Assembly (NCBI GenBank): GCA_002367285.1
Contig: DFBF01000065.1
Location: 1-9,667, forward strand
Reading direction: 5' to 3'
Origin: Rhodobacteraceae bacterium UBA3087
GTDB lineage: Bacteria > Pseudomonadota > Alphaproteobacteria > Rhodobacterales > Rhodobacteraceae
Length of the DNA stretch: 9,667 nucleotides
Part shown: one piece after another, positions 1-7,280 of the stretch
Numbering within the stretch: the stretch's first letter is position 1
How the letters are laid out: each line of letters opens with the position of its first letter
Program-made: the position numbers and the translations under genes
Notes under the pieces: model-generated
The model's input: only the letters and a program-made list of their open reading frames with translations
What the model was told of the DNA's origin: nothing
Database searches by the model: none

Positions 1-71
1 GGGCATTCGTCGGCTCTCGGGCCTGTTTTCGGGCCCATCGTTCGGTCCATCTTCAGCCACGCGCGCGCGCC
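1..71 (-). other. Space after lptD, with possible start of the next operon gene
   Basis: This stretch lies downstream of the lptD stop on the minus strand. A GTG at 60-58 opens a frame that runs without a stop to the window edge (about 20 codons, beginning MAEDGPNDGP). An ATG at 50-48 in another frame is also open to the edge. A GGAGG and a second GAGG lie just upstream, within and after the lptD stop region. In Rhodobacterales the gene after lptD is often surA, a periplasmic peptidyl-prolyl isomerase and outer-membrane chaperone. The visible residues are hydrophilic and show no signal peptide yet, so I cannot confirm that identity or choose the start. Confidence 0.25.
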
Positions 72-2231
72 TCAGCCTCCGCATTGCCGCGCCTTGGTGC
101 CCCGACCGCCCCCGAACCCGTTCAGCGAAACGCCGACGCCGATATTCGTGGTTGGGGTCACACTAGTCGAGGATGTGAAGCGACGCGAGAGGGAAAGGTC
201 GACCGTGACGCATTCATTGCTGTATTCCAGCCCCAGCCCGGCCTTGGTTATGTCATCCAGTTGCAGGTCATAGCGCCAATCGAAGTTGGCCCGCCAATTG
301 TCGTTGATCTGCCAATCCGCATCAAGGGCCCATTCGTGGATCGCGTCGGCGCGATTTTCGGCGGCGTCGGCCTCGACCCAGACATGACCGGTGGCCAGGG
401 CCAGGCGGTCGCTTTGCCACATGGCCAGGATTTCGGATTTTGAGAGGCTAAGGGCGTCGTTGAACAGGGTGCGCCCCTGAAGGGCAAAGCGTGTGTCCAG
501 CTGGACCTGACCGGCGATCAGCCAATCGGAACTGGTCCCCGACAGGCCCGATGTATCGGAAAACTGCCCCAGGTCTTTGTCATAAAATACCCGCCCCGCC
601 GCCAGCGTATAGGTCCAGCCGGTGGGATCATACCGCGTCCAGGTCGCGCCAATGCTGGCGCGCAGGCCCCGTTCGTACCGATCATGGCCGGGGAACCGGT
701 TCAGAGCGAACAGGTTGGCCTCGTCGAACTCGACCATGACGCTGTCTTCATTGGGCACATCGGCGCCGATCCGGTCGGTCCAGGCCAGGTGAACCTGAGG
801 TTCGATCACGTCAATCGCCCCCCCTGCGGTGTTGCGGGACATCGGATATCGCAGCGATACGGCGGCGGTCGGGGTGACATGGGTCAGCGTGCTGTCAAAG
901 GTGCTGTCCTGTCCGATCCAATAGGCATCCGCCGACAGGCTGCCTTGCAGCTCGGCGACAAGGCCATCGGCCAGAACCCAGTCGCGACCCCAGTCCGCCT
1001 GCGCCCCCACACGGGTCATGTCGCGCCCGCCATATTGCAGACCCATCTGGTCCATGTCGCTTTCGCGCCACAGGCCCAGGGCGCTGATTTGCCAGCTGCC
1101 GCTGCCGCCCAGGGGGCCGTTCTGGAACCGGTGTTCATACAACAGATCAATCTGCCCAAATGGCAGCTTGGTCGAGTTCGGGATTTCATCGGCGCGCAGC
1201 GTGTCATACTGGGTCAGCCCCGCGAAGATATATTCATCGCGCCGCGCCCGGCTGAGCGCGACAAAGCTCTCCAGCCGATCATCGTCGGAATAGCTGTAGT
1301 CGGACAGATAGGCCTCGTCCGAGACAAGTTCGATGCCGAATTCCAGCTTGAAATCGCGTTTCAGGGCGAACTGTCCTTCACCAAACAGAAAATACCGTGT
1401 GGTGCCGGGCAGCAGGTCATCGCTACTGACCGCGCCTTCGAAGCTGATGTCACCTGTGCGAAACGCCTGGCGATAACGCGCTTCCAGCGTCGTGGTGGCC
1501 GAGGTCAGCAGCGGCGTCAACGTCAGGTCGGCGTGGTCGCCCATTCGGATGAAATAGGGCAGACGCAGGCCCTTGCCCAACAGGGTCGAAGTCGAAGCAC
1601 GCGGCGGCAAGAACCCGGTGGCGCGGTCCAGCGTTGGGTCAGGCAAGCGCAGGCGCGGCAGCCACAGGATGGGCAGGCCCATGACCCGGAACTGGGCATT
1701 GTGGAAATACAGCTGGCGTTCCAGCTGGTCATGCACCACCTGGCTGGACCGGATTTCCCACAGCGGCACGGGGCGTTCGATGCAGACCTCGCAGGACGAG
1801 GCCACGACCTTGTCCATGCGCGTATAACGCCCCTGGGTGCGGTGCACTTCAACGGCGGCGATCTGCAACTGTTGGTCCAGCACAACGCGCGCGCTTTGCA
1901 TCAACCCCTCGCGCAGGTCCGTCGACAGGGTGGCGGCATCGGCCAGGATCAGGATCGCTTCGCCTTGTGACAAGGTCAGCGGCCCTTCGATCTCAAGGCT
2001 GTCGCTGGCCCGATCATACAGCACCCGCGTCGCCTTCAGGCGCACATCGCCATACAGGATAACGACGTTGCCTTCGGCCAGAATGCGGTCGGGGCCCTGC
2101 ACCTGAACCCGGTCCGCGACCAGGCTGACCGCGCCCGAGGTCGTGGTCTCTGCGCCCAGCACAGGGGCGGCGATGGCCGACCAGGCGGCCAGGGTCAGGG
2201 CTAAGGTTTGTGCGATCAGGGCACGCCGCAT
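72..2231 (-). CDS. lptD: LptD, outer-membrane LPS assembly protein
   Basis: This is the beta-barrel LPS translocon of the outer membrane (OstA/Imp family). It receives LPS from the periplasmic Lpt bridge and places it in the outer leaflet. The protein is 719 aa. Residues 1-27 form a signal peptide ending VLGA, probably cleaved before ETTT. An LptA/OstA-like domain follows at about 34-150 (LVADRVQVQG, then ILAEGNVVILYGDVRLKA). Next come the Pro-rich stretch LPILWLPRLRLPDPT (about 186-200) and a long alternating C-terminal barrel, as expected for the family. Only four cysteines are visible: C147 and C150 in SSCEVC, C674 in NEC and C717 near the end. The start at 2231 is fixed by GGAGG at 2239-2243, 7 bases upstream, and by the TGATG overlap with the lptG stop. 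An in-frame extension to 2636 would run through lptG and is rejected. No lptE is visible in the window. Confidence 0.95.
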   Translation of the reverse strand: MRRALIAQTLALTLAAWSAIAAPVLGAETTTSGAVSLVADRVQVQGPDRILAEGNVVILYGDVRLKATRVLYDRASDSLEIEGPLTLSQGEAILILADAATLSTDLREGLMQSARVVLDQQLQIAAVEVHRTQGRYTRMDKVVASSCEVCIERPVPLWEIRSSQVVHDQLERQLYFHNAQFRVMGLPILWLPRLRLPDPTLDRATGFLPPRASTSTLLGKGLRLPYFIRMGDHADLTLTPLLTSATTTLEARYRQAFRTGDISFEGAVSSDDLLPGTTRYFLFGEGQFALKRDFKLEFGIELVSDEAYLSDYSYSDDDRLESFVALSRARRDEYIFAGLTQYDTLRADEIPNSTKLPFGQIDLLYEHRFQNGPLGGSGSWQISALGLWRESDMDQMGLQYGGRDMTRVGAQADWGRDWVLADGLVAELQGSLSADAYWIGQDSTFDSTLTHVTPTAAVSLRYPMSRNTAGGAIDVIEPQVHLAWTDRIGADVPNEDSVMVEFDEANLFALNRFPGHDRYERGLRASIGATWTRYDPTGWTYTLAAGRVFYDKDLGQFSDTSGLSGTSSDWLIAGQVQLDTRFALQGRTLFNDALSLSKSEILAMWQSDRLALATGHVWVEADAAENRADAIHEWALDADWQINDNWRANFDWRYDLQLDDITKAGLGLEYSNECVTVDLSLSRRFTSSTSVTPTTNIGVGVSLNGFGGGRGTKARQCGG

Positions 2232-3325
2232 CAGCCGTCCTCCAGGTGCAACAGAATGCCCAACGACATCAGGATCGCGGCCACAGGCGGGGTCCAGGCG
2301 GCGACCATCACCGGGATTTGGCCGTTTTCCCCCAGGATTTGGGCGAAATTGCGAATGAAATAGATGCCAAAACCGAAGATCAGCGCCATCAGTACCATCA
2401 CCCCGGTATGGCCAAACCGGGTGTGGCGCATGGTGAACCCGGCGCCGATCAGCACCATGGCGACCAGAAACAGCGGGGTTGCCAGCTCCATTTGCATCCA
2501 GACGCGGTGCGCATGGGTTGAAAATCCGGCCTGTTCCAGCTGGGCCACAAAGCCCGGCAAGTCCCAGATGGAAATGGTCGAGGGCGCGCCGAACCCGTCT
2601 TCGATCTGGCTGCGTGTCAGGCTCGAGGCGACCCAATAGGCGCGGTGTTCGATGGCCTGTTGTTCGGCGTTATTGGCGGACAGATCCCAGACCTTGGCAT
2701 CGCGCAGGGCCCAGCGTCCGGTCTCCAGCTTGGCCTCGGCGGCGGCAATGCGGCTGACTGGCTCGCCTTCGGTGTCGAACGAGAAAAACGTCACATCGAA
2801 CAGATGCGTGCCCGTGGCGCCAGAGCGCGCCGCCCGAATCACCGTCTGACTGTCATCCGAGCCCTGGCGCAACCAGACGCCCGCGTCGCTGATCGACAGC
2901 ACCTGGCGAAAATCGCCTGCATATTTTGACGCCAGCAGGTCGTATTGCTTGGAGGTCGCCGCCGCCAGCGGGTTGAACACCGCCAGCGCCAGCAGTCCGA
3001 TCAGCAGAACCGTCACGACGGGGGAAATCAGCGTCACCAAGGCCGACCGCCCCGCCGAGCGGGTGACAATCATTTCGGACGACCGCGCCAGACTCAGGAA
3101 CATCGACAATGTCGCCAGGATCACGATCAACGGCAACACGCGGTACATCCATTCCGGCATATTGGTGACCACCAGGGCGACCAGTTCAGAAAATCCGACC
3201 TGAGCGCTGTCGAATTTGCGGATCTGTTCAACCATGTCCATCAGCATGAACGCAGCCGCCAACAGAAGCGCGGTTGTCAGCAGCGATCGCAGAAAACGGC
3301 GCGCGATATACAAATGCAGCGTCAT
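2231..3325 (-). CDS. lptG: LptG, LPS export ABC transporter permease
   Basis: This is an inner-membrane permease of the YjgP/YjgQ family. With LptF and the ATPase LptB it extracts LPS from the inner membrane and passes it to LptC/LptA. The protein is 364 aa, the usual length. It has three N-terminal membrane helices (about 11-31, 60-80 and 98-118), a periplasmic beta-jellyroll region (about 120-270) and three C-terminal helices (about 278-298, 308-326 and 338-360). The segment SLARSSEMIVTRSAGRS (about 78-94) matches the cytoplasmic loop that contacts the ATPase in this family. The ATG at 3325 has GAGG at 3333-3336 with 7-base spacing, and overlaps the lptF stop as ATGA. The reading frame stays open up to 3451, but that part lies inside lptF and lacks a comparable start. 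LptG rather than a second LptF is assigned from its order and its direct junction with lptD. Confidence 0.94.
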   Translation of the reverse strand: MTLHLYIARRFLRSLLTTALLLAAAFMLMDMVEQIRKFDSAQVGFSELVALVVTNMPEWMYRVLPLIVILATLSMFLSLARSSEMIVTRSAGRSALVTLISPVVTVLLIGLLALAVFNPLAAATSKQYDLLASKYAGDFRQVLSISDAGVWLRQGSDDSQTVIRAARSGATGTHLFDVTFFSFDTEGEPVSRIAAAEAKLETGRWALRDAKVWDLSANNAEQQAIEHRAYWVASSLTRSQIEDGFGAPSTISIWDLPGFVAQLEQAGFSTHAHRVWMQMELATPLFLVAMVLIGAGFTMRHTRFGHTGVMVLMALIFGFGIYFIRNFAQILGENGQIPVMVAAWTPPVAAILMSLGILLHLEDG

Positions 3326-4464
3326 GGGGTCACCTCGCGAACCGCCTGTTTGCGCGGGCGCGGCGCGAACAGGGCCGGGCGGGCCGACATCCACAATACA
3401 ACGCCATTCGCCGCCAGGCCGATCAGCGGTGTCACATAGACCAGCGGCCACAGGGCCGCGTCACTGCGCACCTGATCAGACAGGGAATTGTCCAGCGTCA
3501 GCAGCACGATGAACAGAACCGCAGCCCCCAACATCTGGCGCCACAAGCCGAACCGGCTGAACCCGCCCAGCATCAGCACACTGAACCCGGTCAGCGCCGC
3601 AATCACCGTCATCAGGGCCTGCCCGGTTCGCCGGTGACCCTCGTACAGAAAGCTGGCCCGCGTTTCACCGATTTCCGCCAGCACCGCAGGATCCGCACGC
3701 AAAAGCGCGGCGGTGGACAGGGTGCGCACGGTGCGCAGCGCAATCATGTCGGCGTCGATCAACGCGCCGATATCATAGGTGAAGTCCTTGAAGGTCGTGG
3801 TGATCAGCCGCTGGTCGCTGACATGCAGGATCTGCGCCAACCCCTGGAACATGATCAGTTTCGGCCCGCCGTCTGCGCGCACCACCAGCGCGCGCTGCGC
3901 GGTATAGGTGATCTGTTCTTCCAGGTTACGCGTATCGGCCAGGAAAATGTCGCGCAGCTCGCCCTCAGGGCTGATTTCGCGAATATAGATCGTGATGCCT
4001 TCGGCAGGGTGCTCAAAACTGCCCTGCGCCAGAAACCGTGCGGTGATGTTTTGCGAAATCTCGGCCTGTCGTTCGCCCAGCCGCTGCTGGCTGAGCGGCA
4101 CCAGAAGGTGGCTCAGAAGGGCGACGAACAGCCCGGCGATCAGGCCATAGGCCAGCACCGGGCGGGCCAGGCGAAAGGGGCTGTACCCGGCGGCTTCGGC
4201 CACCACCAGTTCGCTTTCCGAGCTCAGCCGGTTGGTGACGAAAATCGACCCGGCCAGCGCCGCAAAAGGCACCACGGCCGCGATCAAGCCCGGCAGGCTC
4301 AGCGCGGTGAATTCCAGAAATACCAGCATGCTTTCGCCATTCGCCACCAGCTGATCAAACAGCCGCACCGCACGGTTGACCCAATAGATCAACACCAGCA
4401 CCAGGGCGAAAAAGCCAAACAGCACCATCAGCTGTGACAGCAGATATCTGTCGAATCTCGCCAA
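3322..4464 (-). CDS. lptF: LptF, LPS export ABC transporter permease
   Basis: This is the partner permease of LptG in the LptB2FG LPS extractor of the inner membrane. The protein is 380 aa. Membrane helices lie at about 13-31, 52-75 and 99-124, a periplasmic domain at about 125-270, and three more helices at about 283-302, 307-325 and 338-359. The loop RLSSESELVVAEAAGYS (about 79-95) is the typical ATPase-contact region of the family. The start codon is TTG at 4464-4462. It is preceded by AGGGG at 4471-4475 (6-base spacing), and an in-frame TAG lies only four codons upstream at 4476-4474. No ATG, GTG or TTG lies between them, and the next in-frame Met is residue 13, at the first membrane helix. 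It is the first gene of the lptF-lptG-lptD unit and diverges from pepA. Confidence 0.94.
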   Translation of the reverse strand: MARFDRYLLSQLMVLFGFFALVLVLIYWVNRAVRLFDQLVANGESMLVFLEFTALSLPGLIAAVVPFAALAGSIFVTNRLSSESELVVAEAAGYSPFRLARPVLAYGLIAGLFVALLSHLLVPLSQQRLGERQAEISQNITARFLAQGSFEHPAEGITIYIREISPEGELRDIFLADTRNLEEQITYTAQRALVVRADGGPKLIMFQGLAQILHVSDQRLITTTFKDFTYDIGALIDADMIALRTVRTLSTAALLRADPAVLAEIGETRASFLYEGHRRTGQALMTVIAALTGFSVLMLGGFSRFGLWRQMLGAAVLFIVLLTLDNSLSDQVRSDAALWPLVYVTPLIGLAANGVVLWMSARPALFAPRPRKQAVREVTP

Positions 4465-4470
4465 TCTGTT

Positions 4471-4475
4471 CCCCT
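4471..4475 (-). promoter_or_regulatory. Ribosome binding site deciding the lptF TTG start
   Basis: AGGGG on the minus strand sits 6 bases before the TTG at 4464. It overlaps the in-frame TAG at 4476-4474, which excludes any longer protein. The site therefore supports a rare start codon for an essential-type gene. Confidence 0.7.
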
Positions 4476-4584
4476 AAGGCCCAATTCCTCTTATCTCAGG
4501 TTCTATAGGATCGCCGGGGTGGGGAAAACCTTGATCTGGTCATTTCTCTGGCTGGTCGCTACCAATGGCACAAACCCGCCTGAC

Positions 4585-4590
4585 AGGAGA
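4585..4590 (+). promoter_or_regulatory. Ribosome binding site deciding the pepA start
   Basis: AGGAGA lies 6 bases before the ATG at 4597. It favours that start over an in-frame GTG at 4519, which would add 26 residues (MGKTLIWSFL and so on) that do not look like the start of an M17 peptidase. Confidence 0.75.
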
Positions 4591-4596
4591 TTTCCA

Positions 4597-6075
4597 ATGA
4601 CCAATCTGACCGTCCCGACATTTGCCGAACTTGACATCGACACGCTGGCCACGACCGAAGGGCGCGTGGTGCTGTTTTTGTCCGCTGATGGACCGCTGGA
4701 CAAGGGCGCGCGCCGGGTGAACCGGCTGACGCGCGGTGCGGTCGAACGGGTGCAGGACAGCGAAGGCTTTGCCAAGATGAAACAGGGCGACGCGGTGGAG
4801 TTGTCCATGCCTGCTGGTATGGCTGCCGAGGCCGTGCAGGTCGTGCGTCTGGATCGTCGTGCCTCGATCATTGATGCGCGCAGGGCCGGGGCGACGATTG
4901 GCAAAGCGGGGGCGGGCAAGGCGGTTCTGGCGCTGGCCGGCACCATTCGCCACGCTGAACAGATGGCCATGGGCGCGGCATTGCGTGACTATACCTTCAA
5001 CCCCCACCGCACCGGTGAAGCGGGCGAAGTCAAGGCGGGCAGCCTGACCCTGACCGTTTCCAAACCCGAAGAATCGGCAGAAAAACTGGCCGCGCTGGTG
5101 GCCGTGGCCGAAGGTGTGTTCATGACCCGCGATCTGGTCAACGAGCCGTCCAACGTGCTGACCACCACCGAATTTGCCGCCCGCGCCAAGGGGCTGGAAG
5201 CGCTTGGCCTGAAGGTCACCGTGCTGGACGAACCCGCGCTGGAAAAGCTGGGCATGCGCACGTTGCTGGCGGTCGGGCAGGGGTCTGAAAGCCCCTCAAA
5301 GGTCGTGGTGATGGAATGGCAGGGCGGCGAAAAAGGCGGCCAACCCTTTGCGCTGATCGGCAAGGGTGTGGTGTTTGACTCCGGCGGCATCAGCCTGAAA
5401 CCGGGGGCGGGCATGGAAGATATGACCATGGACATGGGCGGCGCGGGCACGGTCACGGGTGTGATGAAAGCGTTGGCGACGCGCAAGGCAAAAGCCAATG
5501 TTGTCGGCGTCATCGGCCTGGTTGAAAACATGCCCGACGGCAAGGCCTGCCGCCCGGGCGATGTGGTTGCCTCGATGAAGGGCGACACGGTTGAAATCAT
5601 CAACACCGACGCCGAGGGGCGCTTGGTACTGTGCGACATCATGTGGTACGCACAAGAGACATTCAAACCGTCCGCCATGATTGATCTGGCCACCCTGACC
5701 GGCGCGATCATCATCGGCTTGGGCCATGAAAACGCTGGTGTTTTCTCCAATGACGATGATCTGTGCAAAGCCTTCTTGAAGGCCGCCGAGGCCGAAGGCG
5801 AAGGCGCCTGGCGCATGCCGCTGGGCGCGTCCTATGACAAGCAGCTGAAAAGCCGTGTGGCCGATATGAAGAACGTCGGCGGGCGCCCTGCGGGATCGAT
5901 CACCGCAGCGCAATTCCTGCAACGGTTTGTCAAAGACGGCACGCCGTGGATCCACCTGGACATTGCGGGCGTGGCCTCGGTTGCGCAGGACACGATGCTG
6001 GCGCCGAAAGGCGCAACCGGCTGGGGCGTCATGGCGTTGAACCGTCTGATCGCGGACCTGTACGAGGGCGAGTGA
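4597..6075 (+). CDS. pepA: Leucyl aminopeptidase, M17 family (cytosol aminopeptidase)
   Basis: This is a cytoplasmic two-metal aminopeptidase that removes N-terminal residues from peptides during protein turnover. In E. coli PepA also binds DNA, in Xer recombination and carAB control; that role is not shown here. The protein is 492 aa, near the family norm. The N-terminal macro-like domain covers about 1-165 and the catalytic domain about 170-492. The metal ligands of the family are all in place: K256 and D261 (GKGVVFDSGG), D279 (MTMDMGG), and D338 and E340 in the signature NTDAEGRL. The catalytic pair corresponds to K268 (SLKPG) and R342. Spacings between the metal-binding residues (5, 18 and 59) match those I recall for E. 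coli PepA, so the enzyme should be active. It is followed 7 bp later by holC, a pairing also found in E. coli. Confidence 0.96.
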   Translation: MTNLTVPTFAELDIDTLATTEGRVVLFLSADGPLDKGARRVNRLTRGAVERVQDSEGFAKMKQGDAVELSMPAGMAAEAVQVVRLDRRASIIDARRAGATIGKAGAGKAVLALAGTIRHAEQMAMGAALRDYTFNPHRTGEAGEVKAGSLTLTVSKPEESAEKLAALVAVAEGVFMTRDLVNEPSNVLTTTEFAARAKGLEALGLKVTVLDEPALEKLGMRTLLAVGQGSESPSKVVVMEWQGGEKGGQPFALIGKGVVFDSGGISLKPGAGMEDMTMDMGGAGTVTGVMKALATRKAKANVVGVIGLVENMPDGKACRPGDVVASMKGDTVEIINTDAEGRLVLCDIMWYAQETFKPSAMIDLATLTGAIIIGLGHENAGVFSNDDDLCKAFLKAAEAEGEGAWRMPLGASYDKQLKSRVADMKNVGGRPAGSITAAQFLQRFVKDGTPWIHLDIAGVASVAQDTMLAPKGATGWGVMALNRLIADLYEGE

Positions 6076-6082
6076 CGCGCCC

Positions 6083-6541
6083 ATGAGCGAAGTCTTTTTC
6101 TATCACATGACGCATACGCCGCTGGAACAAACCCTGCCGGTGATCCTGGGCCGGTCGCTTGAGGCGGGCTGGCGGGTCGTGGTGCGGGGGCGGTCCCCCG
6201 ACCACCTGACCTGGCTGGATGAACGTCTGTGGCTGGGGGATGAGGCCGGGTTCCTGCCGCATGGCCTGGCGGGCGGGCCGCATGACGCGGCGCAACCGGT
6301 GTTGTTGACGACGGACGCGGCTTTGCCCGAGGGCGTACAGGCGTTGATGTCCGTCGATGGGGCCAAGGTGACGGCCGAGGAGGTCGCGGGACTGACGCGG
6401 GCGTCCATTCTGTTTGATGGCAATGACCCCGATGCCGTCGCCCAGGCGCGCACCCAGTGGACGGCGATCACCGGCGCCGGGGTAAAGGCGAAATACTGGA
6501 GCCAGGAAAGCGGGCGCTGGGAGATGAAAGCCGAGAGCTGA
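6083..6541 (+). CDS. holC: DNA polymerase III subunit chi
   Basis: Chi is a clamp-loader-associated subunit of the replicase. It contacts single-strand binding protein and helps the polymerase handle SSB-coated DNA. The protein is 152 aa. Family hallmarks are VFFYHM (4-9), PLEQTLPVIL (13-22), EAGWRVVVR (27-35), LDERLWLGDEAGFLPHGLAG (45-64) and QPVLLT (71-76). The LDE-LW-FLPH-LAG block and a late aromatic (YWSQESGRW, about 138-146) resemble the E. coli protein as I remember it. It starts 7 bp after the pepA stop, without a strong Shine-Dalgarno of its own, so it is probably translated through coupling with pepA. A hairpin with a T-run follows it directly. Psi (HolD), the partner of chi in E. 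coli, is mainly known from gammaproteobacteria and is not seen here. Confidence 0.92.
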   Translation: MSEVFFYHMTHTPLEQTLPVILGRSLEAGWRVVVRGRSPDHLTWLDERLWLGDEAGFLPHGLAGGPHDAAQPVLLTTDAALPEGVQALMSVDGAKVTAEEVAGLTRASILFDGNDPDAVAQARTQWTAITGAGVKAKYWSQESGRWEMKAES

Positions 6542-6560
6542 TCGCCCGTTCCCAAATTGG

Positions 6561-6582
6561 GTCGCTGCGCGACGCTTTTTTT
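6561..6582 (+). terminator. Rho-independent terminator after holC
   Basis: GTCGC (6561-6565), loop TGC and GCGAC (6569-6573) form a 5-bp stem. After two bases come seven Ts (6576-6582). A small inverted repeat CCCAA-A-TTGGG (6551-6561) lies just upstream. The stem is short but GC-rich and well placed 20 bases after the holC stop, so it most likely ends the pepA-holC transcript. On the minus strand there is no T-run after a stem. Confidence 0.6.
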
Positions 6583-6588
6583 GTGAAT

Positions 6589-6660
6589 GGGGGCGCTGCC
6601 CCCGCGTCTCATCCTGACGGATGCGACGCGCCCCCGGGATATTTTGGGCAAGAGGAAAAG
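6589..6660. repeat. Intergenic palindromic element, Rhodobacteraceae type
   Basis: Two hairpins adjoin each other. The first is GGGGGC (6589-6594), loop GCT, GCCCCC (6598-6603). The second pairs 6603-6614 with 6619-6630: 11 of 12 positions pair, the one mismatch is T6609/C6624, and the loop is TGAC. An alternative fold pairs GGGGGCG (6589-6595) with CGCCCCC (6629-6635), enclosing the second stem and breaking the first. The tail CCCCCGGGATATTTTGGG followed by an A/G-rich run is a pattern I remember between genes in many Rhodobacteraceae genomes. Only one copy is in this window, so its repeat status rests on memory. It sits between the convergent holC and protease genes. Confidence 0.6.
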
Positions 6661-6682
6661 GGCAGGGAGAAGGGCCAGGCGC

Positions 6683-7264
6683 TCAGCGTGTCAGGATCAA
6701 CTTGTCGCTCGAAATCTCGATCTTTTCGAACAACGACAGATAGGCCATGCCCAGCAGGGATTGGTCCATGTCGCCTTGGTTCACCACCGCGCGCAGGTTG
6801 CGGTCTTCGATGCCCGACAGGCTGACGGTCGCGATCCTGGTCGGGGCGGTGCGCACTTCGCCATTCGCGGTATAGGCGCGACCGGTGTAGGCGAGCGTGG
6901 TCGGGTCAATCCCGACCAGGCGCGCGTCTTGCTGGGTCAGGACGACGTCCGAGGCACCGGTATCGACGACGAATTCCACCGGTTTGCCGTTCAGCCGCAG
7001 CACCAGATAATAATGGCCGTCAAAACCGCGCGGCACCTCAATCTGGCCGGTTTCTGCGACGACGCTTTGGCGCGGCATGACATCGTCGCGAATGCCGTCC
7101 CACAGCCCGTATCCGGCGATCACACCCAGAAACAACAGCCCCCAAACGGTCGCCTGTTTTGCAACCTTGCCCAGGTTTTGGCGATTTTCCGCGAGGAAAT
7201 AACCCGCGATGGCCGCGCCCAGCAGGACCAGATAGATCATTTGGCCGAAATCATCGCCGCTCAT
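6683..7264 (-). CDS. Membrane-anchored retropepsin-like aspartic protease (clan AA, TIGR02281-type)
   Basis: The protein is 193 aa. Two membrane helices (about 9-24 and 38-56) are followed by a single retropepsin-like domain (about 75-193). The active-site motif is VVDTGASDVVLT, with the catalytic Asp at residue 101. The second family motif LLGMAYL is at 170-176, near the C-terminus. One such domain carries one catalytic Asp, so an active enzyme should be a dimer, as in retroviral proteases. The substrate is unknown, and from the helix pattern I cannot say with certainty on which side of the membrane the domain lies. The ATG at 7264 has GGGAGA at 7272-7277 with 7-base spacing. It is the last gene of the minus-strand group, 49 bp after the MarC-family gene, and appears to have its own promoter. 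The family is common in alphaproteobacteria but poorly characterised. Confidence 0.88.
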   Translation of the reverse strand: MSGDDFGQMIYLVLLGAAIAGYFLAENRQNLGKVAKQATVWGLLFLGVIAGYGLWDGIRDDVMPRQSVVAETGQIEVPRGFDGHYYLVLRLNGKPVEFVVDTGASDVVLTQQDARLVGIDPTTLAYTGRAYTANGEVRTAPTRIATVSLSGIEDRNLRAVVNQGDMDQSLLGMAYLSLFEKIEISSDKLILTR

Positions 7265-7280
7265 GGTGAAATCTCCCGTG

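Larger units (their letters stand above)
4465..4596. promoter_or_regulatory. Divergent intergenic region between lptF and pepA
   Basis: This 132-bp gap must hold the promoters of both the lptFGD operon (minus) and pepA-holC (plus). The best -10-like element is the palindromic CTATAG at 4503-4508, which reads TATAGA on the minus strand (4507-4502) and TATAGG on the plus strand (4504-4509). I could not find a good -35 hexamer at 16-18 bases for either strand. A TTGATC at 4531-4536 has no matching -10 at the right distance. The region is seen as a regulatory gap by position; the exact promoters are not resolved. Confidence 0.4.

Noticed and set aside
59..70. Alternating purine-pyrimidine run (ACGCGCGCGCGC) that could form Z-DNA
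   Set aside because: It is too short and too easily explained by high GC content to claim a function.
684..1970. Long open frame on the plus strand (428 codons) antisense to lptD
   Set aside because: It lies wholly inside the well-supported lptD on the opposite strand. Its product is a low-complexity mix with no recognisable domain, as expected for a shadow frame in GC-rich DNA.
2232..2636. In-frame 135-codon N-terminal extension of lptD
   Set aside because: It runs through the lptG coding region in another frame and has no family similarity. The ATG at 2231 has a good ribosome binding site and is followed by a signal peptide.
3326..3451. In-frame 42-codon N-terminal extension of lptG
   Set aside because: It lies inside lptF. 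The start at 3325 has GAGG at 7 bases, and the protein then begins like other LptG proteins.
3274..4437. Long open frame on the plus strand (387 codons) antisense to lptF
   Set aside because: The product is rich in H, Q, R and G with no domain. The minus strand encodes a clear LptF across the same bases.
4519..4596. 26-residue extension of pepA from a GTG
   Set aside because: AGGAGA is 6 bases from the ATG at 4597. The extension includes the leader region and resembles no M17 N-terminus.
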